Below are positions 1-7,054 of a stretch of 12,681 nt of DNA, piece by piece. This stretch comes from an uncultured Flavobacteriales bacterium (GTDB taxonomy: Bacteria > Bacteroidota > Bacteroidia > Flavobacteriales_D > Parvicellaceae), in contig CALDTD010000335.1 in the NCBI GenBank assembly GCA_937924345.1, positions 1 through 12,681 on the forward strand. The letters are read 5' to 3'. The notes beneath the pieces were generated by a model. The model saw only the letters and a list, made by a program, of their open reading frames with translations, did not search any database and was not told where the DNA came from. The translations under genes and the position numbers were made by a program. Numbering within the stretch: position 1 is the stretch's first letter; each line of letters begins with the position of its first letter.

Positions 1-512
1 GTAGAATCAACTTGAGATAATTGTTTGTTAATTTTCTTCGTTGCTTTACTCACTTTCATACGAGCTTTTAACGTTTTTAATTCGTTTTCGTATTTACTAA
101 TGTTAGATTTTACCTTATTAATGTTTGTTTGCAATTGTGCAATAGAAGAATCGAATTTTTGAACCTCTGCAGCCGATCGTGCGTGGTTTTCTTTCGCTTG
201 TGCCACTCTTTTTAATGCTTCTGTAGCTAAACGATCTGCCTCAGCAGCATCCATTTTTCCTTCTTTAGCATTGTTTAATAATGTCATTGCTTTCTTTTCA
301 AAATCTTCTATTTGAAATTTAGCTTTATTCATATCTGCATTAGAACGAATTCTTAATGCTTTTACTTCTGCCAATGCTTTTAAAGATTCTGTTAAGTCTC
401 CTTTTAAATCTCTAATTCCTTGTTCTGTTAACTTTATCGGGTCTTCTAACTTGTCAACTAAGTTGTGTGCTTCCGATTGTCCTATTTTAAATAATCTTCT
501 AAATATGCTCAT
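1..512 (-). CDS. pspA: PspA/IM30 family membrane-stress protein (C-terminus cut by the window edge)
   Basis: The reverse strand reads from ATG at 512 into a protein beginning MSIFRRLFKIGQSEAHNL, followed by VDKLEDPIKLTEQGIRDLKG. This is the classic PspA/Vipp1 amino-terminus: an amphipathic helix, then an EDP-containing helix, then long charged, Ala/Lys/Glu-rich coiled coil. About 170 residues are visible; family members usually have about 220-230, so the last helices lie off the window. PspA/IM30 proteins form ESCRT-III-like assemblies on the inner face of the cytoplasmic membrane and protect its integrity under stress. The stop of the YbjN-like gene lies 25 nt upstream on the same strand, so the two are probably co-transcribed, with this gene second. 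No Shine-Dalgarno sequence is visible. Family assignment is confident; a specific stress role here is inference. Confidence 0.9.
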   Translation of the reverse strand, partial: MSIFRRLFKIGQSEAHNLVDKLEDPIKLTEQGIRDLKGDLTESLKALAEVKALRIRSNADMNKAKFQIEDFEKKAMTLLNNAKEGKMDAAEADRLATEALKRVAQAKENHARSAAEVQKFDSSIAQLQTNINKVKSNISKYENELKTLKARMKVSKATKKINKQLSQVDS

Positions 513-537
513 TGTATAGTGTGTTTAAGTGTTTAAT

Positions 538-933
538 TTATTTCGAGAATTCGATTAGTTCTTGGTTGTACTCACTCATTAATAAGCTTAAAGAGTTAAT
601 AGAACCTTCTATCTCGTTTTGGTCTAAGTTTTCTATTTGTAAGGTATCTCTAAAAGAAACTTTATTTTCGTCTAGAACAAAAGCACCGTGTATAATGTCT
701 CTATTTTTGATTAATAGTTTCTTGTATAGTTCTGGAGTTTCGTTTTTTACTTCAAATAAAAATTGTTCCATAATAAGAATTGGGTCTTCACAATCTAGTA
801 TTAGATTATAGATTCCTTCTTCCTCTCTTTCGATTACGAACATTCCATTTTCTTCGTCTTCCACTTTTATTACATAGTCTAAATCTACTAAGTAGTTTTT
901 TATTTTTTGGAAGTGGTTTGGTGTGTTTTCCAT
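538..933 (-). CDS. YbjN / Tir-chaperone-like domain protein
   Basis: This is a 131-residue acidic protein without signal peptide or membrane segment, starting at ATG 933. It has the alternating alpha/beta pattern of the YbjN/CesT-Tir chaperone fold: an N-terminal helix (residues about 5-17), a strand pair around VIKVEDEENGMFVIERE, a central stretch with LILDCEDPILIMEQFLFEV, then LLIKNRDIIHGAFVLDENKVSF and a C-terminal helix. The HGAFVLDE-type strand is typical of the bacterial proteins annotated as YbjN or molecular chaperone Tir. In enterobacteria such folds are small protein-binding chaperones or regulators. The gene directly precedes the PspA gene, suggesting a shared envelope-stress role, possibly PspA binding; that is inference. 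Family confidence is moderate to good, since assignment rests on pattern and context. Confidence 0.75.
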   Translation of the reverse strand: MENTPNHFQKIKNYLVDLDYVIKVEDEENGMFVIEREEEGIYNLILDCEDPILIMEQFLFEVKNETPELYKKLLIKNRDIIHGAFVLDENKVSFRDTLQIENLDQNEIEGSINSLSLLMSEYNQELIEFSK

Positions 934-969
934 ATGTTAAATTTTAATTTTTTATAAATGTATAAACAA

Positions 970-1006
970 CTAATTAAATTAGCAAATAAAAACTAAAAAT
1001 ATTTGC
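970..1006. repeat. Two inverted repeats in the divergent gap (candidate operator)
   Basis: A perfect 6-1-6 palindrome CTAATT-A-AATTAG occupies 970-982. It is followed by an inverted repeat with arms GCAAATA (982-988) and TATTTGC (1000-1006) around an 11-nt spacer. Both lie between the divergent YbjN/PspA operon and the XRE regulator gene, just upstream of the candidate promoter for the regulator. XRE dimers commonly bind such symmetric sites in their own promoter region, so autoregulation or control of the stress operon is a reasonable inference. The region is very AT-rich, so the first palindrome could arise by chance; the second has GC-containing arms and is somewhat more convincing. Confidence 0.35.
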
Positions 1007-1008
1007 AT

Positions 1009-1040
1009 TTTGTTTTTTTAGAGTGTTTTTGTTATATTTT
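1009..1040 (+). promoter_or_regulatory. Candidate Bacteroidota-type promoter for the XRE regulator
   Basis: TTTG at 1009-1012 is followed after 20 nt by TATATTTT at 1033-1040, which fits the Bacteroidota TTTG / TAnnTTTG pattern except for the last base. This predicts transcription starting near 1047, shortly before the ATG at 1061. An exact TAAATTTG at 1045-1052 is also present, but its nearest upstream TTTG is only 13 nt away. If that one were used, the transcript would be almost leaderless. Confidence 0.35.
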
Positions 1041-1060
1041 ATACTAAATTTGTTAGCGTA

Positions 1061-1801
1061 ATGTCTGCGATAGGAATTAATATAAAAAAAATAAGAAGTG
1101 TAAAAGGCCTAAATCAAACTGATTTTGCTAAACTGTTTGGTTTAACTCGAGCTAATATTGGCTCGTATGAAGAGTTGCGTGCGGAACCAAAAATTGAGAC
1201 AATCATTAAAATTGCAGCGTACTATAAGTTAAAAATAGATGATTTAGTAAAAAAAGAGCTAACGGTAAATCAAATTTCAAATTTTGATGCTTTAGAAAAA
1301 TTAGTTCTGCCACTTAACGAAAAGAAGAAAGGTGTAAAGTTTATCAATAAGAAATCTTTAACTGATTATCCAGAGAAAAAAAACAATAAGGTTTTTTTAA
1401 ACAGTTTACAGTATATTAATTTCCCTTTTGGAACAAAAAAAGTAGAAAAACGCATTCTTTATAACGAGGGAAATGATTTGCATTTTAATAATGAAGGGTT
1501 TTTACATGGCGATTTATTATTTTTAGAGAACGTAAATTTAGATAGCGATACTTTATTAGGTGTAGTAATAACAAATGATACTATATATAAAGGAATGATT
1601 TCGGAAGTTAATTCTTATATTGAAGTGCAACCCATAAACCCAAATGGAACAAAGCAACGGATTGAACGAACAAAAAAAGTTGAATGCTGGAAAATAGTCG
1701 GAAAATATTCGGAAGAAGTAATAACTAAGGCTATAATTACAACAAAAGTAGAATTGCTAGAGAAAAAAATAGAGGCTTTACAAAAAGAATTGAAGTTATG
1801 A
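1061..1801 (+). CDS. XRE-family helix-turn-helix regulator with degenerate S24-like C-terminal domain
   Basis: Residues about 7-62 form a Cro/C1-type helix-turn-helix: INIKKIRSVKGLNQTDFA, then LFGLTRANIGSYEELRAEPK and a third helix with IIKIAAYYKLKIDDLV. After a Lys-rich linker, residues about 118-215 resemble the beta-rich S24 (LexA/CI-like) domain, including a GDLLF segment near 150-154 and a YKG lysine at 177. The usual GDSMxP motif with the Ser nucleophile appears replaced by GNDLHF (137-142), so self-cleavage is unlikely; the fold probably serves dimerisation or ligand sensing. The end (about 228-245) looks like a short coiled coil. The stop overlaps the next start as ATGA, indicating translational coupling to the DUF4271 gene. 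The gene is divergent from the YbjN/PspA operon, which may be a target, along with itself. HTH assignment is certain; S24 ancestry is an inference by eye. Confidence 0.85.
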   Translation: MSAIGINIKKIRSVKGLNQTDFAKLFGLTRANIGSYEELRAEPKIETIIKIAAYYKLKIDDLVKKELTVNQISNFDALEKLVLPLNEKKKGVKFINKKSLTDYPEKKNNKVFLNSLQYINFPFGTKKVEKRILYNEGNDLHFNNEGFLHGDLLFLENVNLDSDTLLGVVITNDTIYKGMISEVNSYIEVQPINPNGTKQRIERTKKVECWKIVGKYSEEVITKAIITTKVELLEKKIEALQKELKL

Positions 1802-2481
1802 TTGGCCTGCCTTTTATTGTTGCTATAGCTAGACCAAACCAAAATTTTATTGGGATTTCAATTGTGATTTTTTTATCTCTAGTTATGCTTGCAATTGTCC
1901 GACAACAAAACAATACTATTTCGGTTGCTGTAAACAGCTTTTTTAACCTACGTTTTTTTCGTCAGTCTATGCGAGAAGAAACAACGAGTTCGATACGTCT
2001 TTCTAGAGTCTTACTGATTAACTCTTTTCTTAATATTGCTACAACATTAAACTACTTTTTAGGGGCCTTTTTGTTGTTAGAATCAGAAATCCTAAGAGTA
2101 GCTTTACTATTTGTTTTTGTTTTCGCATGGTATGTAGTTAATATTTTAATTAAAAAAATCATATCTATACTAAGTAATACTACTCATATAGAGACAGAAG
2201 ACAGAAGATATAATCAGTTTTTTTATCAAAGTCTTGGTTTGTTTTTGCTCCCAGGAATTGTTGGCTTGTATTTTTTTCCTCAATTTATATTTGGTTTTAA
2301 TGTTTCTAATGTTGTTGAAATGTATATTAAAGGAATTGTACTTTTTTTGGTGTTAAATAAGCTTGTTCAAAGCATTTTGCAAAGCTTTGAAATAAAAATT
2401 TCAAGGTTTTATATTTTTTTGTACATTTGCACCCTTGAAATTTTACCGTTAAGTGTTGGTTTTCAGTTGATAATTAGTTGA
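1798..2481 (+). CDS. DUF4271 multi-pass membrane protein
   Basis: This 227-residue protein is very hydrophobic, with about five or six predicted membrane segments: residues near 3-34, 78-95, 98-118, 145-165, 173-192 and 203-225. A conserved-looking cytoplasmic stretch around residues 45-70 (FFNLRFFRQSMREE) precedes the second segment. The overall pattern and its place directly before hemD match the DUF4271 family of Bacteroidota, whose function is unknown. The ATG overlaps the stop of the XRE gene (ATGA at 1798-1801), which supports this start and suggests coupled translation. hemD follows after 47 nt. The constant hemD link hints at a role connected to porphyrin metabolism or transport, but nothing in the sequence shows it. 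Confidence 0.8.
   Translation: MIGLPFIVAIARPNQNFIGISIVIFLSLVMLAIVRQQNNTISVAVNSFFNLRFFRQSMREETTSSIRLSRVLLINSFLNIATTLNYFLGAFLLLESEILRVALLFVFVFAWYVVNILIKKIISILSNTTHIETEDRRYNQFFYQSLGLFLLPGIVGLYFFPQFIFGFNVSNVVEMYIKGIVLFLVLNKLVQSILQSFEIKISRFYIFLYICTLEILPLSVGFQLIIS
2422..2429 (+). promoter_or_regulatory. Possible internal promoter -7 element for hemD
   Basis: TACATTTG is an exact match to the Bacteroidota TAnnTTTG -7 box, and the bases that follow (CACCC) resemble transcript starts seen in flavobacteria. It lies inside the 3' end of the DUF4271 gene, about 100 nt before the hemD ATG. No clean TTTG is found 19-21 nt upstream, so the call rests on one half of the promoter only. Confidence 0.3.
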
Positions 2482-2528
2482 AAAATCAAGACTAGTAGTG
2501 GTTTCAAGGCAGAACAAATAGAATTTAT

Positions 2529-3269
2529 ATGCCGATCAAAACAATTTTAGTTTCTCAACCGCAACCAAAAGCGGGAAAAAACCCTTTTGAAAATTTAGCA
2601 GGAAAAAAAAAGCTAACAGTAGATTTTAGACCTTTTATTCATGTAGAAGGAGTAGAAGAGCAAGAGTTTAGAAAAGAGAGAATTAATTTAGCAGATTTTA
2701 GTGCTGTTATATTAACCTCAAGAAATGCGGTGGACCATTATTTTAGAATGGCAAAAGAAACACGTTTTACTGTTCCAGACGATATGAAGTATTTCTGTAT
2801 TTCTGAAGCTGTTGCTTATTATTTACAAAACTATATTGTTTACAGAAAGCGTAAGATTTTTGTAGGAAAGCAAAGAATTACTGATCTTATTGATATCCTT
2901 AAAAGACAAAAAAAGGAGAAGTTTATTGTGCCGTGTTCAAATATACAACGTTCTATTATTCCAGAGCAGCTAGAAAAGGCAGGGTTAGATTTTCAAAATG
3001 CAACACTTTTTAAAACAGTTTGTAGCGATTTGTCAGATCTAGAAGACGTTAAGTATGATATGCTTGTTTTTTATAGTCCATCAGGAATAGAGTCGTTATT
3101 AAAGAATTTTCCAGATTTTGTGCAAAATGACACAAAAATTGCTGTTTTCGGACCAACAACTCAGAAAGCTGTAGAAGAAGCAGGGTTAAGAATAGACATA
3201 AAAGCTCCTCAACCTGGAACACCATCAATGACAATGGCAATTGAAAAATATTTAAAGGATAATAAGTAA
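2529..3269 (+). CDS. hemD: Uroporphyrinogen-III synthase
   Basis: The 246-residue soluble protein has the bilobal HemD pattern. An N-terminal strand KTILVSQPQP is followed by the first-domain FSAVILTSRNAVDHYF (about residues 57-72), the typical 'T-S-x-N-A-V' segment. A hinge and the second domain follow, with FIVPCSNIQRSIIPEQLEKAGL and DMLVFYSPSGIESLLKNF. Near the end is IAVFGPTTQKAVEEAGL, the family's GxTTxxAxxxxG motif. The enzyme cyclises hydroxymethylbilane to uroporphyrinogen III in cytoplasmic tetrapyrrole synthesis. Sequence between family members is famously variable, but these segments and the DUF4271 neighbour make the call secure. Length is normal. The gene ends just before an intrinsic terminator. 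The start has no Shine-Dalgarno sequence but begins the first conserved strand at the expected distance. Confidence 0.93.
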   Translation: MPIKTILVSQPQPKAGKNPFENLAGKKKLTVDFRPFIHVEGVEEQEFRKERINLADFSAVILTSRNAVDHYFRMAKETRFTVPDDMKYFCISEAVAYYLQNYIVYRKRKIFVGKQRITDLIDILKRQKKEKFIVPCSNIQRSIIPEQLEKAGLDFQNATLFKTVCSDLSDLEDVKYDMLVFYSPSGIESLLKNFPDFVQNDTKIAVFGPTTQKAVEEAGLRIDIKAPQPGTPSMTMAIEKYLKDNK

Positions 3270-3280
3270 ATTATACAACT

Positions 3281-3306
3281 AAAGCCGAAGTTAATTCGGC
3301 TTTTTT
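3281..3306 (+). terminator. Intrinsic terminator after hemD
   Basis: A perfect 9-bp stem, AAAGCCGAA (3281-3289) and TTCGGCTTT (3295-3303), encloses a GTTAA loop and runs into a T tract (3301-3306). It sits 11 nt after the hemD stop, as expected for a Rho-independent terminator. The rnpA ATG follows only 11 nt after the T tract, so rnpA expression needs read-through or a promoter that lies upstream of, or within, the hairpin. Confidence 0.85.
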
Positions 3307-3317
3307 CTTTTTCATAA

Positions 3318-3710
3318 ATGAAGCTAAGCCTTAATCGTTCTTCAAGTTTAAAAAGTAGAAGTGTAATTCAATCTATTTTTAAAGAAAGAAATGGTTTTAT
3401 ACAGTATCCTATTCGGGTAAGTTACATTAAACAACCGCTAAAATTAGGAGTTAAAATTGTTTTTTCCGTTCCAAAAAAAAGGTTTAAAAAAGCTCCAGAC
3501 CGAAATAGAATAAAAAGACAATTAAGAGAAGCCTACCGATTAAATCAATTTGAGTTTAAATCAGCTTTAGATCAGTTGGAAACTGGCATAGCTATTTATA
3601 TTGGTTTTGTGAGTGATGAATTTCCTGCTTTCTCCTTATTAGACGAGAAAATAAAACTATCTTTAATTCGTTTAGTTAAAGAATTAGAAAAAGACGAAAA
3701 TGAAACTTAA
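3318..3710 (+). CDS. rnpA: Ribonuclease P protein component
   Basis: This 130-residue basic protein begins with the usual SSSLKSRSVIQSIFKERN helix and contains the family signature KKRFKKAPDRNRIKRQLREAYR at about residues 54-75, the RNR motif that contacts the RNase P RNA and metal site. Length is normal for the family. It assists the catalytic RNA in removing 5' leaders from pre-tRNA. In many bacteria rnpA follows rpmH near the origin; here it lies between hemD and an S41 peptidase, an arrangement known from flavobacteria. Its last codons overlap the peptidase start by 11 nt, so the two are co-transcribed and probably translationally coupled. Confidence 0.96.
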   Translation: MKLSLNRSSSLKSRSVIQSIFKERNGFIQYPIRVSYIKQPLKLGVKIVFSVPKKRFKKAPDRNRIKRQLREAYRLNQFEFKSALDQLETGIAIYIGFVSDEFPAFSLLDEKIKLSLIRLVKELEKDENET

Positions 3711-5370
3711 ACATATATTAATCTCTATAGCTGTAGGTTTGTTGCTTACTAGCGCTACTACTTACAGCGTTTCATATTATTTTAATGCAAAAGATGACGA
3801 TAACTACTTCGAAATCACGAAGAACCTTCGCACAATGTCCTCTGTATATAATGTAATCAACACATTTTATGTTGATGAGCCCCAACCTGGTAAAATGATG
3901 AAAACAGGCATTGATGCAATGCTAAAATCTTTAGATCCATATACGGTTTATATTCCTGAAAGTAAGATTGAAGATTATCGTTATATGACCACCGGTCAAT
4001 ATGGAGGAATCGGGTCTTTAATTCAACAACGAGATGAATATATTATGATTTCGGAACCTTATGAAGGTTTTCCGGCTCAAAAAAGCGGATTAAAAGCTGG
4101 TGATTTATTGTTAGAGGTAGATGGTAATCCTGTAAAAGGTAAAACCACTCGAGATATGAGTGATATTCTAAAAGGTGGAGCCGGTACTGAATTGACAATT
4201 AAATACAAAAGAGATGGAAAAGAAAATGAAATTACGATAGAAAGAGAAGAGGTAAAGATAGCGGAAGTACCATATTTTGGAATGTTGAACGATGAGGTTG
4301 GCTATGTAAAGTTAACTTCCTTTACTAATACAGCAAGTAAAAATATTGGTGCTGCTTTGCGCAAAATGAGAGATAGTTCTAACATGAAAAAAGTAGTTTT
4401 GGACTTACGTGATAATGGTGGTGGGCTTTTACATGAAGCTGTTAATATTGTTAATTTTTTCACGCCTAAAGGTCAGTTAGTTGTTGAGACCAAGGGAAGA
4501 ATCGAAACAATGAACCGGAGTTATAAAACACAAAATAACCCATTTGACGAAGAGATGAAAGTTGTTGTATTAATCAATGATCGTTCGGCTTCGGCAAGTG
4601 AAATTGTTTCTGGAAGTATTCAGGATTTAGATAGAGGAGTAGTTATTGGTCAAACGAGCTACGGTAAGGGGTTGGTTCAGCAAACGAAGGATATTAATTT
4701 TGGGAGCAAAGTAAAGGTTACAATTGCAAAATATTACACGCCAAGTGGAAGGTGTATTCAAAAACTAGATTATGCCAATAGAGATGATAAAGGAAAAGTT
4801 GCAGCATTCTCGGATAGTTTAATTCATACTTTTAAAACCGAAAGCGGAAGAGTTGTAAAAGACGGAAGAGGAGTAGATCCAGATATAAAAATAGAGGATG
4901 AAGTTTACAGTCGTTTAACCGCTGTTTTGGTAGGTGAAAACTACGTGTTTGATTATGCTACAGCATACGAACGCTCGCACCCTACAATAGCTTCAAGTAA
5001 AGATTTTAGATTAACAGATCAAGAATATCAAGATTTCATAGCGTCAATAAAAGCGGGGGATAAAATTAGTTACACTACTGACTCTCAAGAAATGCTAGAG
5101 CAGCTGCAAGAAATCGCTAAAGATGAAAAGTATATGCAAGATTCTAAAAAAGAATTTGATGCATTATTAGCGAAGTTAACACCAGACTTAGATTCTGATT
5201 TAATGCGTTATAAAAATGAAATTACAGAGATTTTAGAAAACGAAATTGTAGCAAGATATTATTACCAAAAAGGAAGAGTAGAAGCTTCATTAGACACTGA
5301 TTCTTACATTAAAGAAGCATTAGAAATTCTAAATGATGAGAAAAGATATAACGAATTACTAAAACCATAA
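3700..5370 (+). CDS. S41-family C-terminal processing peptidase (CtpA/Prc type)
   Basis: The 556-residue protein starts with a signal peptide or signal anchor (hydrophobic residues 6-22), placing it in the periplasm. An N-terminal helical segment (about 35-95, with LKSLDPYTVYIPES) leads to a PDZ domain (about 96-178, GQYGGIGS and GLKAGDLLLEVDG). The S41 protease core spans about 195-355: VVLDLRDNGGGLL, then NDRSASASEIVSGSIQD with the likely nucleophile Ser298, then YGKGLVQ with Lys323 and Gln327. The 25- and 4-residue spacings equal those of the Ser-Lys-Gln triad in B. subtilis CtpB. A C-terminal helical extension (about 425-556) follows. Such enzymes cut C-termini of periplasmic proteins, often for envelope quality control. 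It overlaps rnpA by 11 nt and is followed by a surface-polysaccharide gene after 22 nt. All catalytic residues are present. Confidence 0.95.
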   Translation: MKLKHILISIAVGLLLTSATTYSVSYYFNAKDDDNYFEITKNLRTMSSVYNVINTFYVDEPQPGKMMKTGIDAMLKSLDPYTVYIPESKIEDYRYMTTGQYGGIGSLIQQRDEYIMISEPYEGFPAQKSGLKAGDLLLEVDGNPVKGKTTRDMSDILKGGAGTELTIKYKRDGKENEITIEREEVKIAEVPYFGMLNDEVGYVKLTSFTNTASKNIGAALRKMRDSSNMKKVVLDLRDNGGGLLHEAVNIVNFFTPKGQLVVETKGRIETMNRSYKTQNNPFDEEMKVVVLINDRSASASEIVSGSIQDLDRGVVIGQTSYGKGLVQQTKDINFGSKVKVTIAKYYTPSGRCIQKLDYANRDDKGKVAAFSDSLIHTFKTESGRVVKDGRGVDPDIKIEDEVYSRLTAVLVGENYVFDYATAYERSHPTIASSKDFRLTDQEYQDFIASIKAGDKISYTTDSQEMLEQLQEIAKDEKYMQDSKKEFDALLAKLTPDLDSDLMRYKNEITEILENEIVARYYYQKGRVEASLDTDSYIKEALEILNDEKRYNELLKP

Positions 5371-5392
5371 TTGTACGTTTTAATTGCAATCA

Positions 5393-6994
5393 ATGGGTAG
5401 CTTATCATCGGAAAGGAAAAGGTTTTCATATTATTTAGAGTTTTATAAAAAACATTTTCTTAAAGCAAATTATTGTTTTTTTAGCTGTGCCCTAGTGGTG
5501 GGGTTATCAACAGGTAAAATTATAATGAGTATTGCTAGCATTGCGCTATTTGCTAATTGGTTATTAGAAGGTAATTTTAACGCTAAACTTGAACATTTAA
5601 AGCAACACAAGAATATATTTTGGCTTTTAGTTTTTGGTTATTTATCGTTACTTTTTTGGTTAATAAACACTTCTAATTTTACTTATGCTTTTAACGATTT
5701 AAAAGTTAAAGTTCCCTTACTCTTATTTCCCTTAATATTGGGAACAGTTCGTTTTTCTGCACAGAGTATAAAGCTGATTTTCAAGTTTTTTATATTAGGA
5801 ACATTAGTGAGTACTATTATTAGTTTTTTAGTTTATCTCGAGATTATTCCAATAGAAAAAAGCCTTGATGATATTCGAAGTATTTCGATTTTCATCTCTC
5901 ATATACGATTGAGTTTATTGATTTGCTTTAGTATAGTTTCGCTCGTGTATTTTAAAGTAAAAAAGATAAGAATACTCCCTGTTTTAATGAGTCCCATAAT
6001 CATTTTATGGTTTATATATTTTCTTTTTTTGATACAAGTTTTTACAGGGGTTTTAATCTTGTTTTTCCTGATTTTATTTTTTATTATTTATGTATTAGTA
6101 AAACAAAAAAAATATGGGCTTGGCATACTAGGCTTGCTTGTTATTATAGGAGCTTTCTTATATACAATAAACAAAGTAAATGAAATCTATCAAAATCACT
6201 TTATAACAGAAAAAATTGAAATTTCTTCGCTTGATGAATACTCAAAATCTGGAGAGTTGTATGAGCATTATCCCGAAAGAACTTGGCTTGAGAATGGAAA
6301 TTATGTATGGCGATATATTGCCTCTCGTGAGCTGCAAAAAGAGTGGGATAAAAGAAGTGTAATATCTTTTAATGGGTTTGATAAAAAAGATCAGCCTCTT
6401 TATGGAACCTTATATCGTTATTTAACCTCAAAGAATCTAAGAAAAGACAAAGAAGGCTTAGCGAGCTTGTCAGATTCAGAAATACGTTTAATCGAGAGTG
6501 GAGTTACAAATTGTTGTGAAAAACTAACTGGAGTTGATAAACGAATAAAAACAATATTATTTCAAGTTGAACGCGCTAAGAATAATCAAGATCCCAATGG
6601 TCATGCAATGACTCAGCGTATTGCTTATATTAACGCAGGTTTAGACTTAATAAAAGAAAACTTTTTTTCGGGGGTTGGATTAGGAGATACACACGATGCT
6701 TTTTTAAATTATTATGAAGTTAATCATTCTAAGTTAAAAGGAAATAACCGTAAAAGAGTACACAATCAATTCCTAGTTTTTGGTGTTACTTTAGGTATTT
6801 TAGGATTTATTATTTGGATCGGGATACTTTATTTTCCACTTGTTTTAGCAAAGAAGAATAGCTTTCTGTATGGGTGTTTTATGCTGATTATTACGGTAAG
6901 TTTCTTTACCGATAATACGTTGGAACGTCAAGCAGGAGTTATGTTTTTTGCTTTTTTCAATAGCTTATTAATTTTTCAAAAAGAACTAAAATAG
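5393..6994 (+). CDS. O-antigen ligase/polymerase (Wzy/WaaL-type) membrane protein
   Basis: The 533-residue protein has many membrane segments, about residues 26-58, 75-92, 107-118, 127-150, 172-187, 195-235 and 242-260 before the loop and 460-485, 490-505 and 512-528 after it. Family-like motifs are HIR at 170-172, GVGLGD at 427-432 and HNQFL at 457-461 in the Wzy_C region. Between residues about 262 and 455 lies a very long non-membrane loop that includes LYRYLTSKNLRKDKEG, a segment I associate with Bacteroidota members of this family. Such proteins join or polymerise lipid-linked glycans on the periplasmic side. Whether it is a ligase, a polymerase or a protein O-glycosyltransferase cannot be decided. 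ATG 5393 is chosen; a TTG at 5384 in the same frame would add three residues. The preceding peptidase gene ends 22 nt upstream, so one operon is likely. Confidence 0.82.
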   Translation: MGSLSSERKRFSYYLEFYKKHFLKANYCFFSCALVVGLSTGKIIMSIASIALFANWLLEGNFNAKLEHLKQHKNIFWLLVFGYLSLLFWLINTSNFTYAFNDLKVKVPLLLFPLILGTVRFSAQSIKLIFKFFILGTLVSTIISFLVYLEIIPIEKSLDDIRSISIFISHIRLSLLICFSIVSLVYFKVKKIRILPVLMSPIIILWFIYFLFLIQVFTGVLILFFLILFFIIYVLVKQKKYGLGILGLLVIIGAFLYTINKVNEIYQNHFITEKIEISSLDEYSKSGELYEHYPERTWLENGNYVWRYIASRELQKEWDKRSVISFNGFDKKDQPLYGTLYRYLTSKNLRKDKEGLASLSDSEIRLIESGVTNCCEKLTGVDKRIKTILFQVERAKNNQDPNGHAMTQRIAYINAGLDLIKENFFSGVGLGDTHDAFLNYYEVNHSKLKGNNRKRVHNQFLVFGVTLGILGFIIWIGILYFPLVLAKKNSFLYGCFMLIITVSFFTDNTLERQAGVMFFAFFNSLLIFQKELK

Positions 6995-7000
6995 TTCACT

Positions 7001-7031
7001 TTTGTTTTTTAAGACATTCGTTGTATCTTTC
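7001..7031 (+). promoter_or_regulatory. Candidate Bacteroidota-type promoter for the cytochrome/monooxygenase pair
   Basis: TTTG at 7001-7004 and TATCTTTC at 7024-7031 are separated by 19 nt, close to the Bacteroidota TTTG-N19-TAnnTTTG arrangement with one mismatch at the final G. Transcription would start near 7038, about 17 nt before the ATG at 7055. Its position in the 60-nt gap after the membrane-protein gene suggests that the tandem pair forms its own transcription unit. Confidence 0.45.
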
Positions 7032-7054
7032 GACTTATTAAATAAGACATTTCT

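Noticed and set aside
512..811. Plus-strand ORF of 99 codons across the YbjN-like gene
   Set aside because: It is antisense to a well-supported coding frame, has low-complexity Ser/Phe/Leu composition, and starts in the pspA leader region; a shadow of the real gene.
1615..1842. Minus-strand ORF across the end of the XRE gene and the start of the DUF4271 gene
   Set aside because: Antisense to two coupled genes, with Ser/Phe-rich composition typical of a shadow frame.
3049..3240. Minus-strand ORF within hemD
   Set aside because: Wholly antisense to conserved HemD motifs.
5384..5392. TTG start for the O-antigen ligase-like gene
   Set aside because: An ATG lies three codons downstream in the same frame with no visible ribosome-binding advantage for TTG.
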